DNA from: Myrica gale
Lineage: Eukaryota; Streptophyta; Magnoliopsida; Fagales; Myricaceae
DNA length: 64,000 bases
Assembly: GCA_963930655.1 (NCBI GenBank)
Contig: OZ005602.1
Span: forward strand, 2,549,501 to 2,613,500
Direction: 5' to 3'
Part shown: positions 12,111-23,229 of the stretch, one piece after another
Layout of the letters: every line of letters begins with the position of its first letter
Numbering within the stretch: the stretch's first letter is position 1
The notes under the pieces: generated by a model
Databases searched by the model: none
The model's input: only the letters and a program-made list of their open reading frames with translations
Told to the model about the DNA's origin: nothing
Position numbers and translations under genes: made by a program

Positions 12111-13919
12111 TTTCTGAATGGCAAGGTGCTTTTCACTAATCTCTCTCTCTCTCTCTCTCTCTCCCCCCCTCCTGCTATACCCATTTTGAGTATATTGTAG
12201 TTGATTCAAATTAAGATATATGTTTTTCGCTAGAGGTTCTTATTGGCATGAAGCTTTGCAATGTAGGTTTTGTAATAAGGGTGAGCACGGCAGCAGGGAC
12301 TGACTTCGCTAGGGTAAGAGAGCTTCCTTTGGTTCTTGAATTAGATATTCCTTTGTTTATTGAATTAGACTGCGTATTAAGAGAACATCTCTCTAATCTA
12401 GTCTCATGGTTTCTTTCTGATTGGGCTTTTTGTGTATATCTTGGCAGAAAAGTAGAGAAGCGTATAGAAGGGACAAAAATCCTCTAAATGTATAGGAGAA
12501 TTATACCTACATCAAAGAGTAGATCCGTAGAGAAGATCTCAACGAGGTCATCATCGGCAATACATACTAGTAACAGCAGATACATACGTAAGGACAGATG
12601 AATTTATTTGGTTAGAAGTCTGTATGTGTTTCTGGACCACACAGACTAGAGCAGTACAAAGGATTGTAACTTCTATTATTATGTCACTTGGATATCTTTT
12701 CCCAAATCTACACCATGAATTTTTTTCTGAGATAGTTTTTAGAAGAATCGGAGTTTGTTCTATCCCAATAGTTAAGAACTTGATGTACAGACTAGGTTGT
12801 TTGAAAGGAAAGTAAGTTTGGAGGAGCCGAAACACATGTATAGAAACTGAATTTGAGCACAAAGCTGAGAGAAGCTGTTTCCTTGCGTTTGTTCATTCTC
12901 TTTCCTTCTCTCTCTCTCTCTTCTGGGCAGTAGATCACCAAACAAGTACATAACAAATAAGGGTAAAAAAAGAATCTTTTCTTAGGCATTTGAAATTCAC
13001 TTTACCATTATTCTTGTAATTTGTGTAAGTTCAATATGTGCATGTGCGTTGTGCGTGCGAGTTGCTGGGTCTTGTTCCGTGTTGTTAAAGTTTACTTTAG
13101 AGTACCTCTTTGTCTCATACTGTTGTTTGAGACCAACATGGTGGGGAAGGGCCACCTCTTGGCACATGGGTGCTGACATAAGATGTGTTTCAGGGTAACC
13201 CTCTCCTTTCCCTTTCAGCTTGTTGAAATGTTTGCTTTTGTATCTTTCTTTAATGGGGCTCTGGATCTCTGAAGATCTGACATATAGATTTAACTTATGC
13301 TCCCTCTACATGGATCCCAGTTGCTGCTTGCTTGAACTGTAACTATTTACAATTGACTACCACCCACAGAGGTAGGTTTTTTTTAGGTGACTATGAAAAT
13401 TCATGCACCCTTTCACGTTCGCCTACCTAAATTGTTTGCTAGGTTTTCTTGACTGCTATGAAAATTTTTCTAGGTGATTTTCATAGGTGCTGGCAGGTGA
13501 TATTAGGATTGATACTTAGTTTTCATTTCGTCCAAATCTCAAACTTGGAGTAAGTTCTCTTTCATAAATATGGTCCAACTACTGTCCAGTTTGGTGTGGC
13601 TTTTCCCCCAAGATGTTGAAAAAGAAAGGCAAAGCAGAGTTGAAGGGTAGATAACTGTATCTCAATGTCTGAAATCTTTGCCGTCTACCAAAGCGTTGAC
13701 CCATTGTGTGGTTCTGGTGTCTTCATCAATTGCATGTGCTGGCCACCAGGGAACATTAATAGTTACTCTTGTTTGAATCTTCTCCTTGTTTAGTATGATG
13801 ATCCTACAGTTGAAAGAAATACATGGGAATCAGATTGGTCAAAAAAAAAAAAGGAACAACTGATTGGTCTCTCGACTACCTGGTGTACTAGGTGCCATCT
13901 TGACTGAAATTTCTCGTTG
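12111..13919 (+). other. 3' flank of the CCCH gene: probable 3' UTR, then spacer
   Basis: A (CT)n run at 12,141-12,162 is followed by a C-run. Bases 12,240-13,200 have moderately high GC compared with the deeper spacers and could hold a 3' UTR with an intron; a GT follows AATGGCAAG just after the stop. I could not place the polyadenylation site, and no second open frame is convincing. Confidence 0.4.
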
Positions 13920-14190
13920 TGTTTGGAATTTTGCTGTTGTGCTCTCAGTTCGGTTAACGTTTCTGTCGGACTACTTTTCCTTAGAATCCAATACATAAAT
14001 TGAGTATAACCGATTTTTCTCATGAATCCCAAAATATGGAACTCAAAACCTTATCAATTTTGCTATTGTGCTCCCAATTCGGTCAGCGTTTCTCCTTGTT
14101 CATTAGGATCTAATTCTCCCCGTTGGACTAAGTTCATTAGAATCCAATACACAAATTGGATGTAACGGTTTTTTTTTTCTCTTAAATCAG
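13920..14190. repeat. Diverged tandem duplication (about 140 bp unit)
   Basis: The block from about 13,927 ('tgctgttgtgctctcagttcgg') recurs from about 14,060 ('tgctattgtgctcccaattcgg'). The shared ends ('agaatccaatacataaattg', 'agaatccaatacacaaattg') carry substitutions and small indels. This is an old duplication without coding content. Confidence 0.75.
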
Positions 14191-16335
14191 AAAAAAAAAT
14201 CCAACCCAAACTTGACGAAGAGGTTGAATTTCTGATTAAATTATGCTTACATGGGTTGTGTTTGAGGGTTAAAGTTTTGGAAAGTTAAAATTTTAAGGTA
14301 TAGTAATGATTTGATGGAGAGATTATATTGTAATTATTTTATGATGTTAGGTCCAAAATTTTAGGAGACAAACGGACCCTTGATGTGACATTTACACGAC
14401 ACTATAATGTTACGTCAGCAACTTCATGACCCAACAAAATTGAAGAAACTCCAATTTTAGATGTCAGAAAACGTACATAACATAATCGTAGCACGAAAAT
14501 TTATGTCTTAATTTAAAACTACAATTATCATCACACTAGGTATGATCTAATTTTTCTATAAATATTTAGGATACATTAAGATGTACTTTATTAGCTGTTC
14601 TAAGATTACGAATCCGATGAGCATGATAAGCTTGAGTCAACAACTAAAATGACCATGTTATGTAAGTGTGGAATGTTTGTTAATAAGGGTTAGGATCTCA
14701 AACTTTCTTAGCATAACTCTGTTTAGTTTTTAAAATTTTAAATTTAATGATTCATATTTATTTTTAAAAGTTTAAGCCACTAAGAGAGCTACCCTATTTG
14801 GACTAAACTTAACCTGCAAGGTAGATCTCTTAAGGTGGTGCATACAAAACGGCTCCATAACCCTTTGCATGATAAGTCTGAGACTTGTTTAACAGTATGA
14901 GCATCAACTCCACATCTATATAATTCGAACTTGGTATGTTCGACTCATAAAATTCAACCTTTCAACAGTTAGAGTAGAGCTCCAAGGGGCATCTCAATTC
15001 CTTTTTAATCATTTCAGATGATGTGAGGTTAAATTGGGCCCGCATCCTAGTCATATGAAGCTATATCACCTAAGCTAAGCCCGGTTTTTGGCTATTCCCA
15101 TGGCCCGATTTTTTTGCAGATGATATTTTAGGACCTCAGAAGGACTTTTGGAACCCGACCCACACACGCTCCTATGATTTCAAATATACTGAATTGGGAA
15201 AAGTGGCATCTGAACAATTTTTCAGGTGATGTCCCAGTTCCAGGAAGTGGGTTCAATCTATATTGCACTAAGGGGCTATGCTTACCCCTTTTAGCAAAAG
15301 GGAAAAAGCGGGTCAGTGATAATTCATGCTATGGTGATGGTCCGCTGGAATCCAAAGCTAGATTGGCTTGTTTGCTAGAAAGTAGTCTATTTCTGTTTGG
15401 TCTTTGATAATTGGATTCTCTTTTTTATTTGACTGAAAAAAACTCCATTCCCAGTATCCCTTTCAAGTCTTAGTCCACAGATTGCTCATCCCCAAGGTCC
15501 AGACCGATCAAAAGCAAATCTAAATCTACAAGTTTTGGCCCTTTATTTCCCCAAATGAAACAAAGCAGTATGACCTAAGGTTGAATCAGGCATATGTATG
15601 TCTGTCAAAACATGGAGATATATTCTGATTCCCCTCCCAGAGGACGCTAGAAGGAGGAAAGTTATGAGAGTGTGTTTTCAAATCCATGGCCAGTACTTTT
15701 ACGTGCAAAAGTTACTGAAGAGATCTTTTTTCCTTCTGTGAATGATGCCCTACATCATGGCTTTTGTCTTGGCTAGAGCTTAGCCAGTAGGTGTATCATG
15801 TACCATTGCCACCAGGGCCATCTTTTCAGCTCATAGCATGTATAAATCCCACAGCTCAAGGGTCACGAAGACACTTCACAGTGCAGGGGCCACCAGAGAG
15901 AAGTGGAGGGAGGTGCTGTGTCTGGAAGGCAAAGTAAAAGGTAATTTCAGGAGCAGTACCACTGATTTTGAGTCATTTTCTCTTGTAAGAAAACTTGAGA
16001 ACTTCTCCAAGACCAATTCTCTTGAATCCCACAAAATTGATGCACTAAAAAGGTGGGTGGGGGAAAGGAAAATCAGAACAATAATTTTTATAACATTGCT
16101 TACACAGAAAGTCCTAGGAATTCTGTCAGTTGTTATTGCTGTTTTCCTTCTCCTGATCTCTAGTTATTTTTGTTTTTTATTTTTTTTCCTTTCTCCTTCA
16201 AAATTTATTATAAGTTTTCCAAATGGAGATCCCTAGGTTGACATTCTGGACCCGTATCCAATTGGAAATCCCCAGCTTGACACCTTGGAGACACCCCAGC
16301 CAGGTCACCACATGGGCCAGACTCTTGTTGCGGGC
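14191..16335. other. Spacer without a supported gene
   Basis: The open frames at 15,174-15,407 and 15,838-16,236 (+) have no recognisable domain and no consistent splice context. The second ends in a hydrophobic Phe-rich stretch encoded by T-rich DNA. The region may include the promoter and leader of the coiled-coil gene downstream. Confidence 0.4.
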
Positions 16336-16543
16336 ATGTTCGTTTTTTAAATTTTTTTAGGATTTACATCAATTTTTTTTTACAATCTAAAAATCACAAA
16401 ACACACGTATTCCAATACAACACTTTATTACTTTTTTACAAACAACAATATCTTTTAACAACTTCTACACGCATTCCAATACAACTTTAACATCACCTAA
16501 AAATTCTCAAAACATTCAACATCCTACAAATATAACATGCCTA
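16336..16543. mobile_element. MITE fragment of the Tourist-like family
   Basis: It starts GGGCATGTTCGTTTT and ends near AACATGCC. The interior phrases 'acacgcattccaatacaa' and 'catcacctaaaaattctcaaaac' match the elements at 554-733 and 32,528-32,698. The target duplication is not clear. Confidence 0.6.
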
Positions 16544-16783
16544 GTTTTTGCATACACATGTTTCTTCCTGGGCATTGTTAGTCAGGCTTTAAATTTAAAA
16601 CCCATGTTTTCCTACCTGAAGCACAAATTGCCCATACCCTGCAATGCTATTTGAGGAAAACCTCTACAAGCCAAACAAGAAGGTTAACATTTGATGTACG
16701 TTGTGAAGGTAAAAATTTCACCTCTTATCCTCTTTACAGGACTCCTGATTCTTTTCATTTTATTTGCGGAAACTGCATAAGTC

Positions 16784-17453
16784 ATGATAGGTGGCAGTTC
16801 AAACAGTTCCTCAGGTAAACCCTATTTCTCTGTTCCAATCTATCTGTATTTTAGAAAGATAAAACACACATGCGCATACTATCTGTCAGATCATCAGCTC
16901 ACAGCAAATTCTGCTCCTCCAGAAGCTTTTGATGTAGTGGGAGACCACAATTTCTTCCACGAAATGATGGTAAAAAAGATCTTGACAACAATGCTTGTGA
17001 TCATGATAAAGTTTAAAGTGTCAAACTTTAAGAACTAAGAACAGACAGCAGTTAAAACTTTTTAATCTGGTAATTCCTTGTCCAATTGTCTGACAATGGG
17101 TACTAATAATAATACTACCCGAAAACAGCAATTAGAAAAAAAAAAGACCCTAAGGAAACTATGGAATCCAGGAAAACTGTCTTTGACGTTGTAAACATTC
17201 CCTTGTTACTCTTATGAATATTTAAGCTGCAAATGCTTCGGAGTTGGAGGCCCTAAGGAAAGAGCTTGAGAGGAAAAGTTCGAATATTCAAGAGCTCAAG
17301 AGACAAATTGAAGCAACTAAGCGTCGTCTTGAGGAGAAAGAAGTCCCAGCGGAGCAAATGGAAGCTCTCAAGACATTGTTCGAGAAATACAACTGCATGA
17401 AAGACGAATATGATGCTTCGTTGGCTGAGAAATCAAGAGAAAAGGAGAAGTAA
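16784..17453 (+). CDS. Small coiled-coil protein of unknown function, three exons
   Basis: Exons 16784-16814, 16905-16969 and 17244-17453 have GT donors and AG acceptors, and the phases join to 306 nt (101 aa). The N-terminus is Ser/Asn-rich (MIGGSSNSSS). The middle holds an acidic/aromatic patch (FDVVGDHNFFHEMM). The last exon, about residues 33-101, is strongly charged with heptad-like Leu spacing (LEALRKELERK), indicating a coiled coil, and the protein ends in Lys/Glu. The acceptor of exon 3 (GGAG before TTG) is weak for a plant, so a further exon or another boundary is possible. No family name is offered. The codon pattern and charge periodicity of exon 3 make a chance open frame unlikely. 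Confidence 0.6.
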
Positions 17454-18043
17454 AACAAATTCCATGCATCTTGTTCCAAACTTGCTGATCAACTGGACTT
17501 GTTATGTAGCTACATAGCTAAACTATGCATCAATAATTGTCTGAGTAGTTGCAAAAATTATTAGTGGATGTTATGTGAGGAAAGTATATGAATGTAAGAT
17601 ACTAATCGTTTTGGTTGAATAATAGCTTATTAATCCAAGAGAGAGAACTGTTTTCGTACGAGTCTAAAATGGGTGACATAAAACAGACCCAAATGTCAGG
17701 TTCTCGAGAAAGGAACAAAAGGTGAAGAGAATTACTGCTCACAAGCGATGTGAACATCAGGTTCTAACTGAATGTTTTACCAATACATTAATAAATGTTA
17801 TCAATGGTCCAGATGAAATTAGCCAATGCATTAGTGCAGTTAAAAAAAAGGGAAAAAAGAAAAATTAAGCCATTAATATATTGTTTAATGCTACCAATAA
17901 GGCTGAAGCTAAGCTACAAACTACTGACAATTTAGCTAGCTTTATGGGGGTGTGCATTTAAATTTAGGGTCATTAAATGAACTACCCTTCAATATGTCAA
18001 CTAGAAACAAATGAGATTATGGATGCACCATATTATTTCCCTG
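17454..18043. other. Spacer between convergent genes
   Basis: The coiled-coil gene (+) and the first beta-glucanase gene (-) converge here, so the stretch should contain both 3' UTRs. AATAAT/AATAAA-like signals occur, but none can be assigned. Nothing else was seen. Confidence 0.5.
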
Positions 18044-19621
18044 CTAAGCAAAACTGATTTGGTACTTAGACTGCTTGTTAGGGGAGAAGAGACCAAAATG
18101 TCGCTCAGACTCTGCAGGACCCTTTTGGTTTTCATCAAACATGGCAAACAAGTAAACTTCCATTAGTCCAAGTCTCTTGGGAGTCCCATCCTTCGCATGA
18201 CTAATCAAATTGCTATTGTAAGTGTTTGCGTTCTCAACTGTTGCTGCTGTACCACCAGCAGATGGCCAACCACTCTCAGAGACAACGACATCCACATTGA
18301 GTCCACCGGCCTTCTCAAGAGCGGAGTAGAGGGCATCCACAGTTGCATTGAAGAGATTCTGGTATTCTAAGTTACCATCTTGTACCAAAACCCCTGGTGC
18401 AGTAAATAAGGCATAGTTAAGGTTGATGTTTTCTGTGTCGCCTAGGTAACTAAAATAGGGATATACATTGGCAAGAAGTGGTGCTCCAGTTTCGGCTAGG
18501 AAGGCGATGATAGGATATATGTAGGAACTAGCAGTGACACTAAATGAGCCTGCTGATGGAGGGTAGGAACTTCCTAGCAATGACAAGCTTATTGCTGTTG
18601 AAACCTGTATTTGATCCGAGGCAACTGCAGCTTGTATGTTCTGCATTGCAGGCAGTACATATGAGGCTATTGCATCAGAAGGCATTATTTCATTCCCAAC
18701 AGCAATATAGCGAAATTTCACATCGGGTAAGTAGTCCCTCACGTTTTGTTGGACCCAACTGCTTTCAGCTGCAGCATCATCCTCAAGTGTTTGAATGTCT
18801 TCATTAGCAACGCCAACCACGAGTTCTATGTTTGATCCTCTAAGGGCCTCGAGGGTTGCTGGATTTGGATTATAAATTCTCATTCTCCCAATACTATTTA
18901 GATTATACAGATCTACAACTTCAGTTGCAGGTGGTAAATCATTAGCAACCTGTCCATAACATACTCCTACTGATTGTGCAGCTGCAGCAAATTACAGCAA
19001 GATACCAAAAACAAGTTAATTTCCAAACTAAGATTAAAATTTAAATGAAACAGAGAGGTTCCAAATGTACAAGAAACCCAGACGTTCGTAGTCTTGCTCA
19101 TGGCTCACGAGGGAGACTACATCTATTGTCGTTGGACCGCGAAACTTGATAAGAAGGGTGATCCTAGTAGTTGGGTATGCTTAAGGCTTAAAGCGGCTCA
19201 TGGATGGGCCAACATCTATTGTCGTTGGACCGCGAAACTTGATAAGAAGGGTGATCCCAGTAGTTGGGTATGCTTTGCTAAGATTCATAGTTGCCGATCC
19301 AAGGAATTATTTGTGGGTTCTTAACTCCATTTCATGGTATCAATATAAAATCATTGCGGGAAGAAAAAAAAAACCATTCCTTTTTCATTGTTTATTTCTA
19401 TTTCGTTCGTATCTTACATCAGAGAATATCAAACGATCAGAGAAGAACTCAGGATCGCATGCCTCATTGTATTAATCTTAAAGAAATATGCAAATACATA
19501 GGGTAAAACACCCACCAACCTCAGGCATACCTGTTTTTCCTGCGCTGGATATCAATAGACCCATAAGTAGCAACATTGGAGCCAAAAAGGGTTCCTTAGT
19601 GTTCGCAAAGATTGAAGCCAT
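18044..19621 (-). CDS. GH17 endo-1,3-beta-glucanase, type I, intact
   Basis: Exon 1 is 19531-19621 (30 codons plus 1 nt) and exon 2 is 18044-18981, joining to 342 aa. The family hydrolyses 1,3-beta-D-glucans (callose, fungal wall) as PR-2 type enzymes in the apoplast or vacuole. Exon 1 encodes a signal peptide with a Leu/Met-rich core (APMLLLMGLLISSAG) and cleavage expected before AQSVGVCYG. The single intron within the signal-peptide region is the usual plant GH17 arrangement. The acid/base is about Glu128 in AVGNE and the nucleophile about Glu266 in VSESGWPS. The protein ends at KYQISFA, so there is no C-terminal vacuolar extension or CBM43 domain. Intron 1 carries an unrelated insert with an internal duplication. 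It heads the minus-strand cluster. Confidence 0.93.
19119..19275. repeat. Internal duplication within an intronic insert of the type I gene
   Basis: A segment of about 64 bp ('acatctattgtcgttggacc' onward) occurs at 19119-19182 and 19212-19275, 93 bp apart, with one mismatch. The surrounding insert (about 19,090-19,345) is shared with the intron of the broken type I copy (35,650-35,880), which has the segment only once. The insert is followed by TTTCATGGTATCAATA, which resembles the initiator-tRNA primer-binding site of LTR elements. An LTR remnant is therefore possible but not shown. Confidence 0.7.
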
Positions 19622-19650
19622 GAAGATAGAGAGGAGGAGGAAAAGGGAGA

Positions 19651-19711
19651 GTATATAGGTATCCAACGTCTGATATATCTCTGAATTGCTTTCTTGAACC
19701 TCGATATATAG
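19651..19711 (-). promoter_or_regulatory. Candidate TATA boxes of the type I beta-glucanase gene
   Basis: Two TATA-like sites read on the minus strand: CTATATATCG near 19,702-19,711 (about 80-90 bases before the ATG) and CCTATATAC at 19,651-19,659 (about 30 bases before it). The distal site gives a normal leader; the proximal one would leave almost none. The choice is inference. Confidence 0.4.
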
Positions 19712-20359
19712 ATGCTAGTTATTTATGTAAATTCAAGAATCTTAGAGACTCGCATGGGAATCTGGGATGAGGATCCTTTGCAGTTCATGTGATACACCTG
19801 TGGTGTCTCTCTTCAAATTGCATAATGTAATTCAAGCAGAAAATTATAGGATCTTCATCTCTTGCATGATTACTGTTGATCTCATGCTCGCTCATGGCCA
19901 ATCATTACTCTATCATGAATACTCAATGACAAGATATTGAGTGGTATTTTCTTTTATTATGCAGAGAATTCGCACCTGTTTTTATTGCAATAACATTTAA
20001 GTAAAGGTCTAAGCAATTATTAGGTAGTATTTATGATTAAAATAAATAACTGATCTGCAATTAATAAATTCAAATAATATTGTAATTCAAATATTAGTAA
20101 AGAGAGCGCATGCCACATTTATATTTTTGTTTGAAACATTAATTATGTGTGAGTGTATTTGTTTCTTTTAATGTGTTTAAGAATATATAGGAAACTACGA
20201 ATGTTTATTCTATATGTGCATGAATTGAGGAACACGCTTGTTGCATTGAACTTGTTTATCAAAGGAGTTTATTGGACGTCACATTTGGAGGGGATACAAG
20301 GGCTCAAGGCACTCCAATTATTTAAGTACTGATCATATGCCTAGATAACACTCCTCTGA
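19712..20359. other. Spacer between the first and second beta-glucanase genes
   Basis: It contains the promoter of the 18.0-kb gene and the 3' flank of the 20.4-kb gene. Bases from about 20,190 match the 3' flank of the 29.2-kb gene ('catgaattgaggaacacgc', 'attggacgtcacatttggag'), so the flank was duplicated with the gene. Confidence 0.6.
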
Positions 20360-21773
20360 CTAACCGAAGGTGAGTTGGTACTTGGGTTGTTTGTCAGGAG
20401 TGAAGAGACCAAAATGCCTCTCAAGTTCCGGAGGAACGGCCTTGAGGTTTTCATCAAACATGGAGAACAAATAAGTTTCTATTGCTTGTCCAGGCCTCTT
20501 TGGAGTCCCACCCTTCACATGATTAATCAAGTTGTTGTAGTAAGTGCCTGCATTTTCTACAGTAGCTGCAGTACCTCCGTCAGATGGCCAACCACTCTCT
20601 GAAACTACAATTTGCAGATTAGGCGCACCGGCTTTCTCAAGAGCAGAGTATAGAGAATCCAGTAATGCATCAAAGAGATTCTGGTACCCACGATTACCGT
20701 CTGGATCTGTCACCACAACCCCCGGTGAAGTAAATAAGGCATATGGAAGGGCGATGTCTTGAGTGTTACCGGTATAGCTAAAGTAGGGGTAGACATTGGC
20801 CAGAAGTGGTGCCCCGTTGTTAACTAGAAAGGTGATGATTGGGTTTATGTATGAACTTGCACTGTCACTGAACACGCCTGCAGACGGAGGGTAGGAGTTC
20901 CCCAACAAAGTTGTGTCTATAGCTGTTGACACCTTTATTTGGTCTTGTAAATTGGCTGATACGATTGCATTTTGGATGTTTTGCATGGCAGGTAAAACAA
21001 ACTGGGCTTCAGCATCATTAGGATGCACTTCGTTCCCGACGGCGATGTACAGGAATTTGACATCCGGCGAGTAGTTTCTTACGTTATTCTGGACCCAGTC
21101 TGTTGCTGTTGCAGCATCAGTGAGGGCTTGAAGGTTGTTGTTGAGGATGCCGATGATGAGTTCTATGTTTGATCCTCTGAGTGCGTCAAGAGTTGGTTGA
21201 TATGGTTCGTATATCCGCATCCTTCCAATGCCATTGCTATTGTATAGACCTACGACGTCTCCCTCAGCTGGTAGATTGTTCCCATTTCGTCCATAACATA
21301 CACCAACTTGTGCGCCTGCACCAAAGTTAAGCCAAAATTTGACAAGTTTTACTTCTGTGAGTCTTTGATCACAAGCACTAAGGAACTGAAAGATTCTTTT
21401 CGTTCAAATAAAATGCTCCCACCATGCATCATGCGTCCAGACAGATTTTAAGAACAATGTCTAAAATGATAAGTACCGCTTGAGGATGCAGGTCTTATAG
21501 CAATTTGTTTTTTTCCCTTTTGAGAAAACGAAAAACAACTCTTCTTAGTTAATCAGGCTCAAAATTCAAGAGTCATATGGCGGCTAATGAACAGTGAAGG
21601 GCTGAATTAATGTCTTAGGTACAGATCAGGTTCTTGGATGTGTCAGTGCCTTAGAATTCTTCTAATTATTCCAAAAACGAAAAAGCAAAGAGAACAGAAC
21701 TTTCTTGTATCTTCACGTCTCAAACCAAGAGGGAGCTCAACTAGCCAATGCCATATTACTGCAGTATAGCCGC

Positions 21774-21843
<70 letters not shown>

Positions 21844-21901
21844 GACCTGTTAATTCTAGGCCAGATATCAGAAAACCGAGAAACAGCAATATAGGAGCCA
21901 T
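20360..21901 (-). CDS. GH17 endo-1,3-beta-glucanase, type II, intact
   Basis: Exon 1 is 21847-21901 (18 codons plus 1 nt) and exon 2 is 20360-21315, giving 336 aa. The mature enzyme should begin near [15 protein letters not shown]. The acid/base is about Glu114 (AVGNE) and the nucleophile about Glu258 (VSESGWPS). It ends at KYQLTFG with no extension. In the paralogue at 29.2 kb, translation can start 12 codons earlier; here the equivalent codon is GTG, so the first ATG gives a shorter signal peptide ([14 protein letters not shown]), still hydrophobic enough to work. The start codon is chosen on that basis. Intron 1 holds a long (TA)n(GA)n tract right after the donor. The spacing before exon 1 matches paralogues, with a TATA box at 22,025. 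Confidence 0.9.
21776..21841. repeat. Compound (TA)n(GA)n microsatellite in intron 1
   Basis: An uninterrupted AT dinucleotide run of about 30 bp passes into a GA run of about 34 bp that reaches within a few bases of the exon 1 donor (minus strand GTCCATTC). Paralogous introns have only the GA part (30,651-30,675 and 53,196-53,214). Confidence 0.95.
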
Positions 21902-22024
21902 GGGAGCTTTGCTATCTTTTGCGTTGAAGAGACTCACTGGGAGTAGAAAATGAGGCACCAACTCTAATGCTTAACACAGGTATGTAGACATAAACATTTC
22001 TATGATCACTCTTCTCATCATCTG

Positions 22025-22034
22025 TATATATAGG
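22025..22034 (-). promoter_or_regulatory. TATA box of the 20.4-kb beta-glucanase gene
   Basis: CCTATATATA on the minus strand, about 124 bases upstream of the chosen ATG. The same box with the same neighbours (GGCCTATATATA) lies upstream of the 29.2-kb paralogue. Conservation between duplicates supports function. Confidence 0.7.
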
Positions 22035-23229
22035 CCCAGTGGTTTGAATCTTTGAGATATTGACAATGTCTCATACCATAACCAGTAATTACCTCTTTCC
22101 CCCGTCGTTTACTCAAGAACATTAATCTATAGCTTGTGACAGCGACCCTTTGGCTGTGTAGAAAGTCTTGGTCTTGCAGATGCATTCAATTTAAGCTGCC
22201 TACCATGAAGCAACTGGTCCGGGTTGTGGCTGGGGCCGGGGGTTCTATGTGTTGAAATCTAGGAAAGGCCGAAAGCTACCCATATAGGGATCAAATCTTG
22301 ATAGAGTCATCCAGATTTATGGTCCATTGAGAAGACTGACCTGGTTTTCTCCAAAAAAAAGTCAAGTAGTGAGGAAAACTGACCCAGTCGCAATCCTCCA
22401 TCTTTACAACAAGGTCAAGCAGTCGCGTGCGCATTAGCGGTCTTAACTTCCTGTCGCGTGTATGATAGGTTTGATTGAAAGCTCCGGTTCAACTAGAGGA
22501 GTAATGTCGTTTTTTAATTCTTTTTGTTCCATTTGCCGTGTAGTACTCTTACAACCAATATACAAAAAAATCCAATTGAATTTCGACAACTGTTTCTGAA
22601 GTTTGAGGATTGAAATGTCTAAACTTGTTAGGCGGTCTAGAACTAGTCAATTGGCTAGACTGGCCAGCCCTGCTTCTCCTTTGCACTATGCCTAGGCGAC
22701 TTTCTTCCAAGCCCCTGATTTTCGGTGCCCCAAATCAACCCCTTTCTATTCCCAGTAATTGTCTAGTTTTTGATCTTCTGCAGAATGCCTTTTTTTTTTC
22801 GTGACCTGTATGTGTAATTGAATTCCACTTTTGATTTTCTATTGTAATCTTCTTATTACTTTTAAATATATTTTTATGGATAACCAAAAAAAATCCTGAA
22901 GAGGTTAGCACAAAATCCATTGCTCCCACGATCCCCTACTTAAGTTGACTCCAGTCTTATCTAGTGGAGAATCGAATTTGAGACTTGCGCCTAATTTACA
23001 CATTCTCAAGGTTGTTCTTCGAGGGAACTCGGTGATGGGTATTTTTAAATATATTATTTGTTAAAAAGAAAGAAAAGACTGACCCGGCTTCTCTGCAAAA
23101 GGCCACCATATCAGGTGAACTAGAGGGAATATTAATTAACAGCCTTTTATAAGGTTGACATTTGATAACTTGCCAGTCGTATTTGATTAGTCTGATTGAA
23201 AGTTTCTGTTGAACTAGAGGAAATATTTA
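22035..23229. other. Upstream spacer of the 20.4-kb gene
   Basis: The stretch around 22,150-22,340 ('gcagatgcattcaatttaag', 'tggtccattgagaagactga') recurs upstream of the 29.2-kb and 51.2-kb genes, so type II copies were duplicated with over 500 bp of promoter-side DNA. No gene was seen. A degenerate repeat around 22,935-23,060 is unclassified. Confidence 0.6.

Noticed and set aside
15174-16236. Open frames of 77 and 132 codons upstream of the coiled-coil gene
   Set aside because: No domain, no matching splice phases, and one depends on a T-rich hydrophobic stretch. They may be leader or chance.
18544-18807. Plus-strand frames across the glucanase exons (also at 20.4, 25.1, 29.2 and 51.4 kb)
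   Set aside because: They recur opposite every GH17 exon as complements of its conserved codons; the minus strand carries the catalytic motifs and splice sites.
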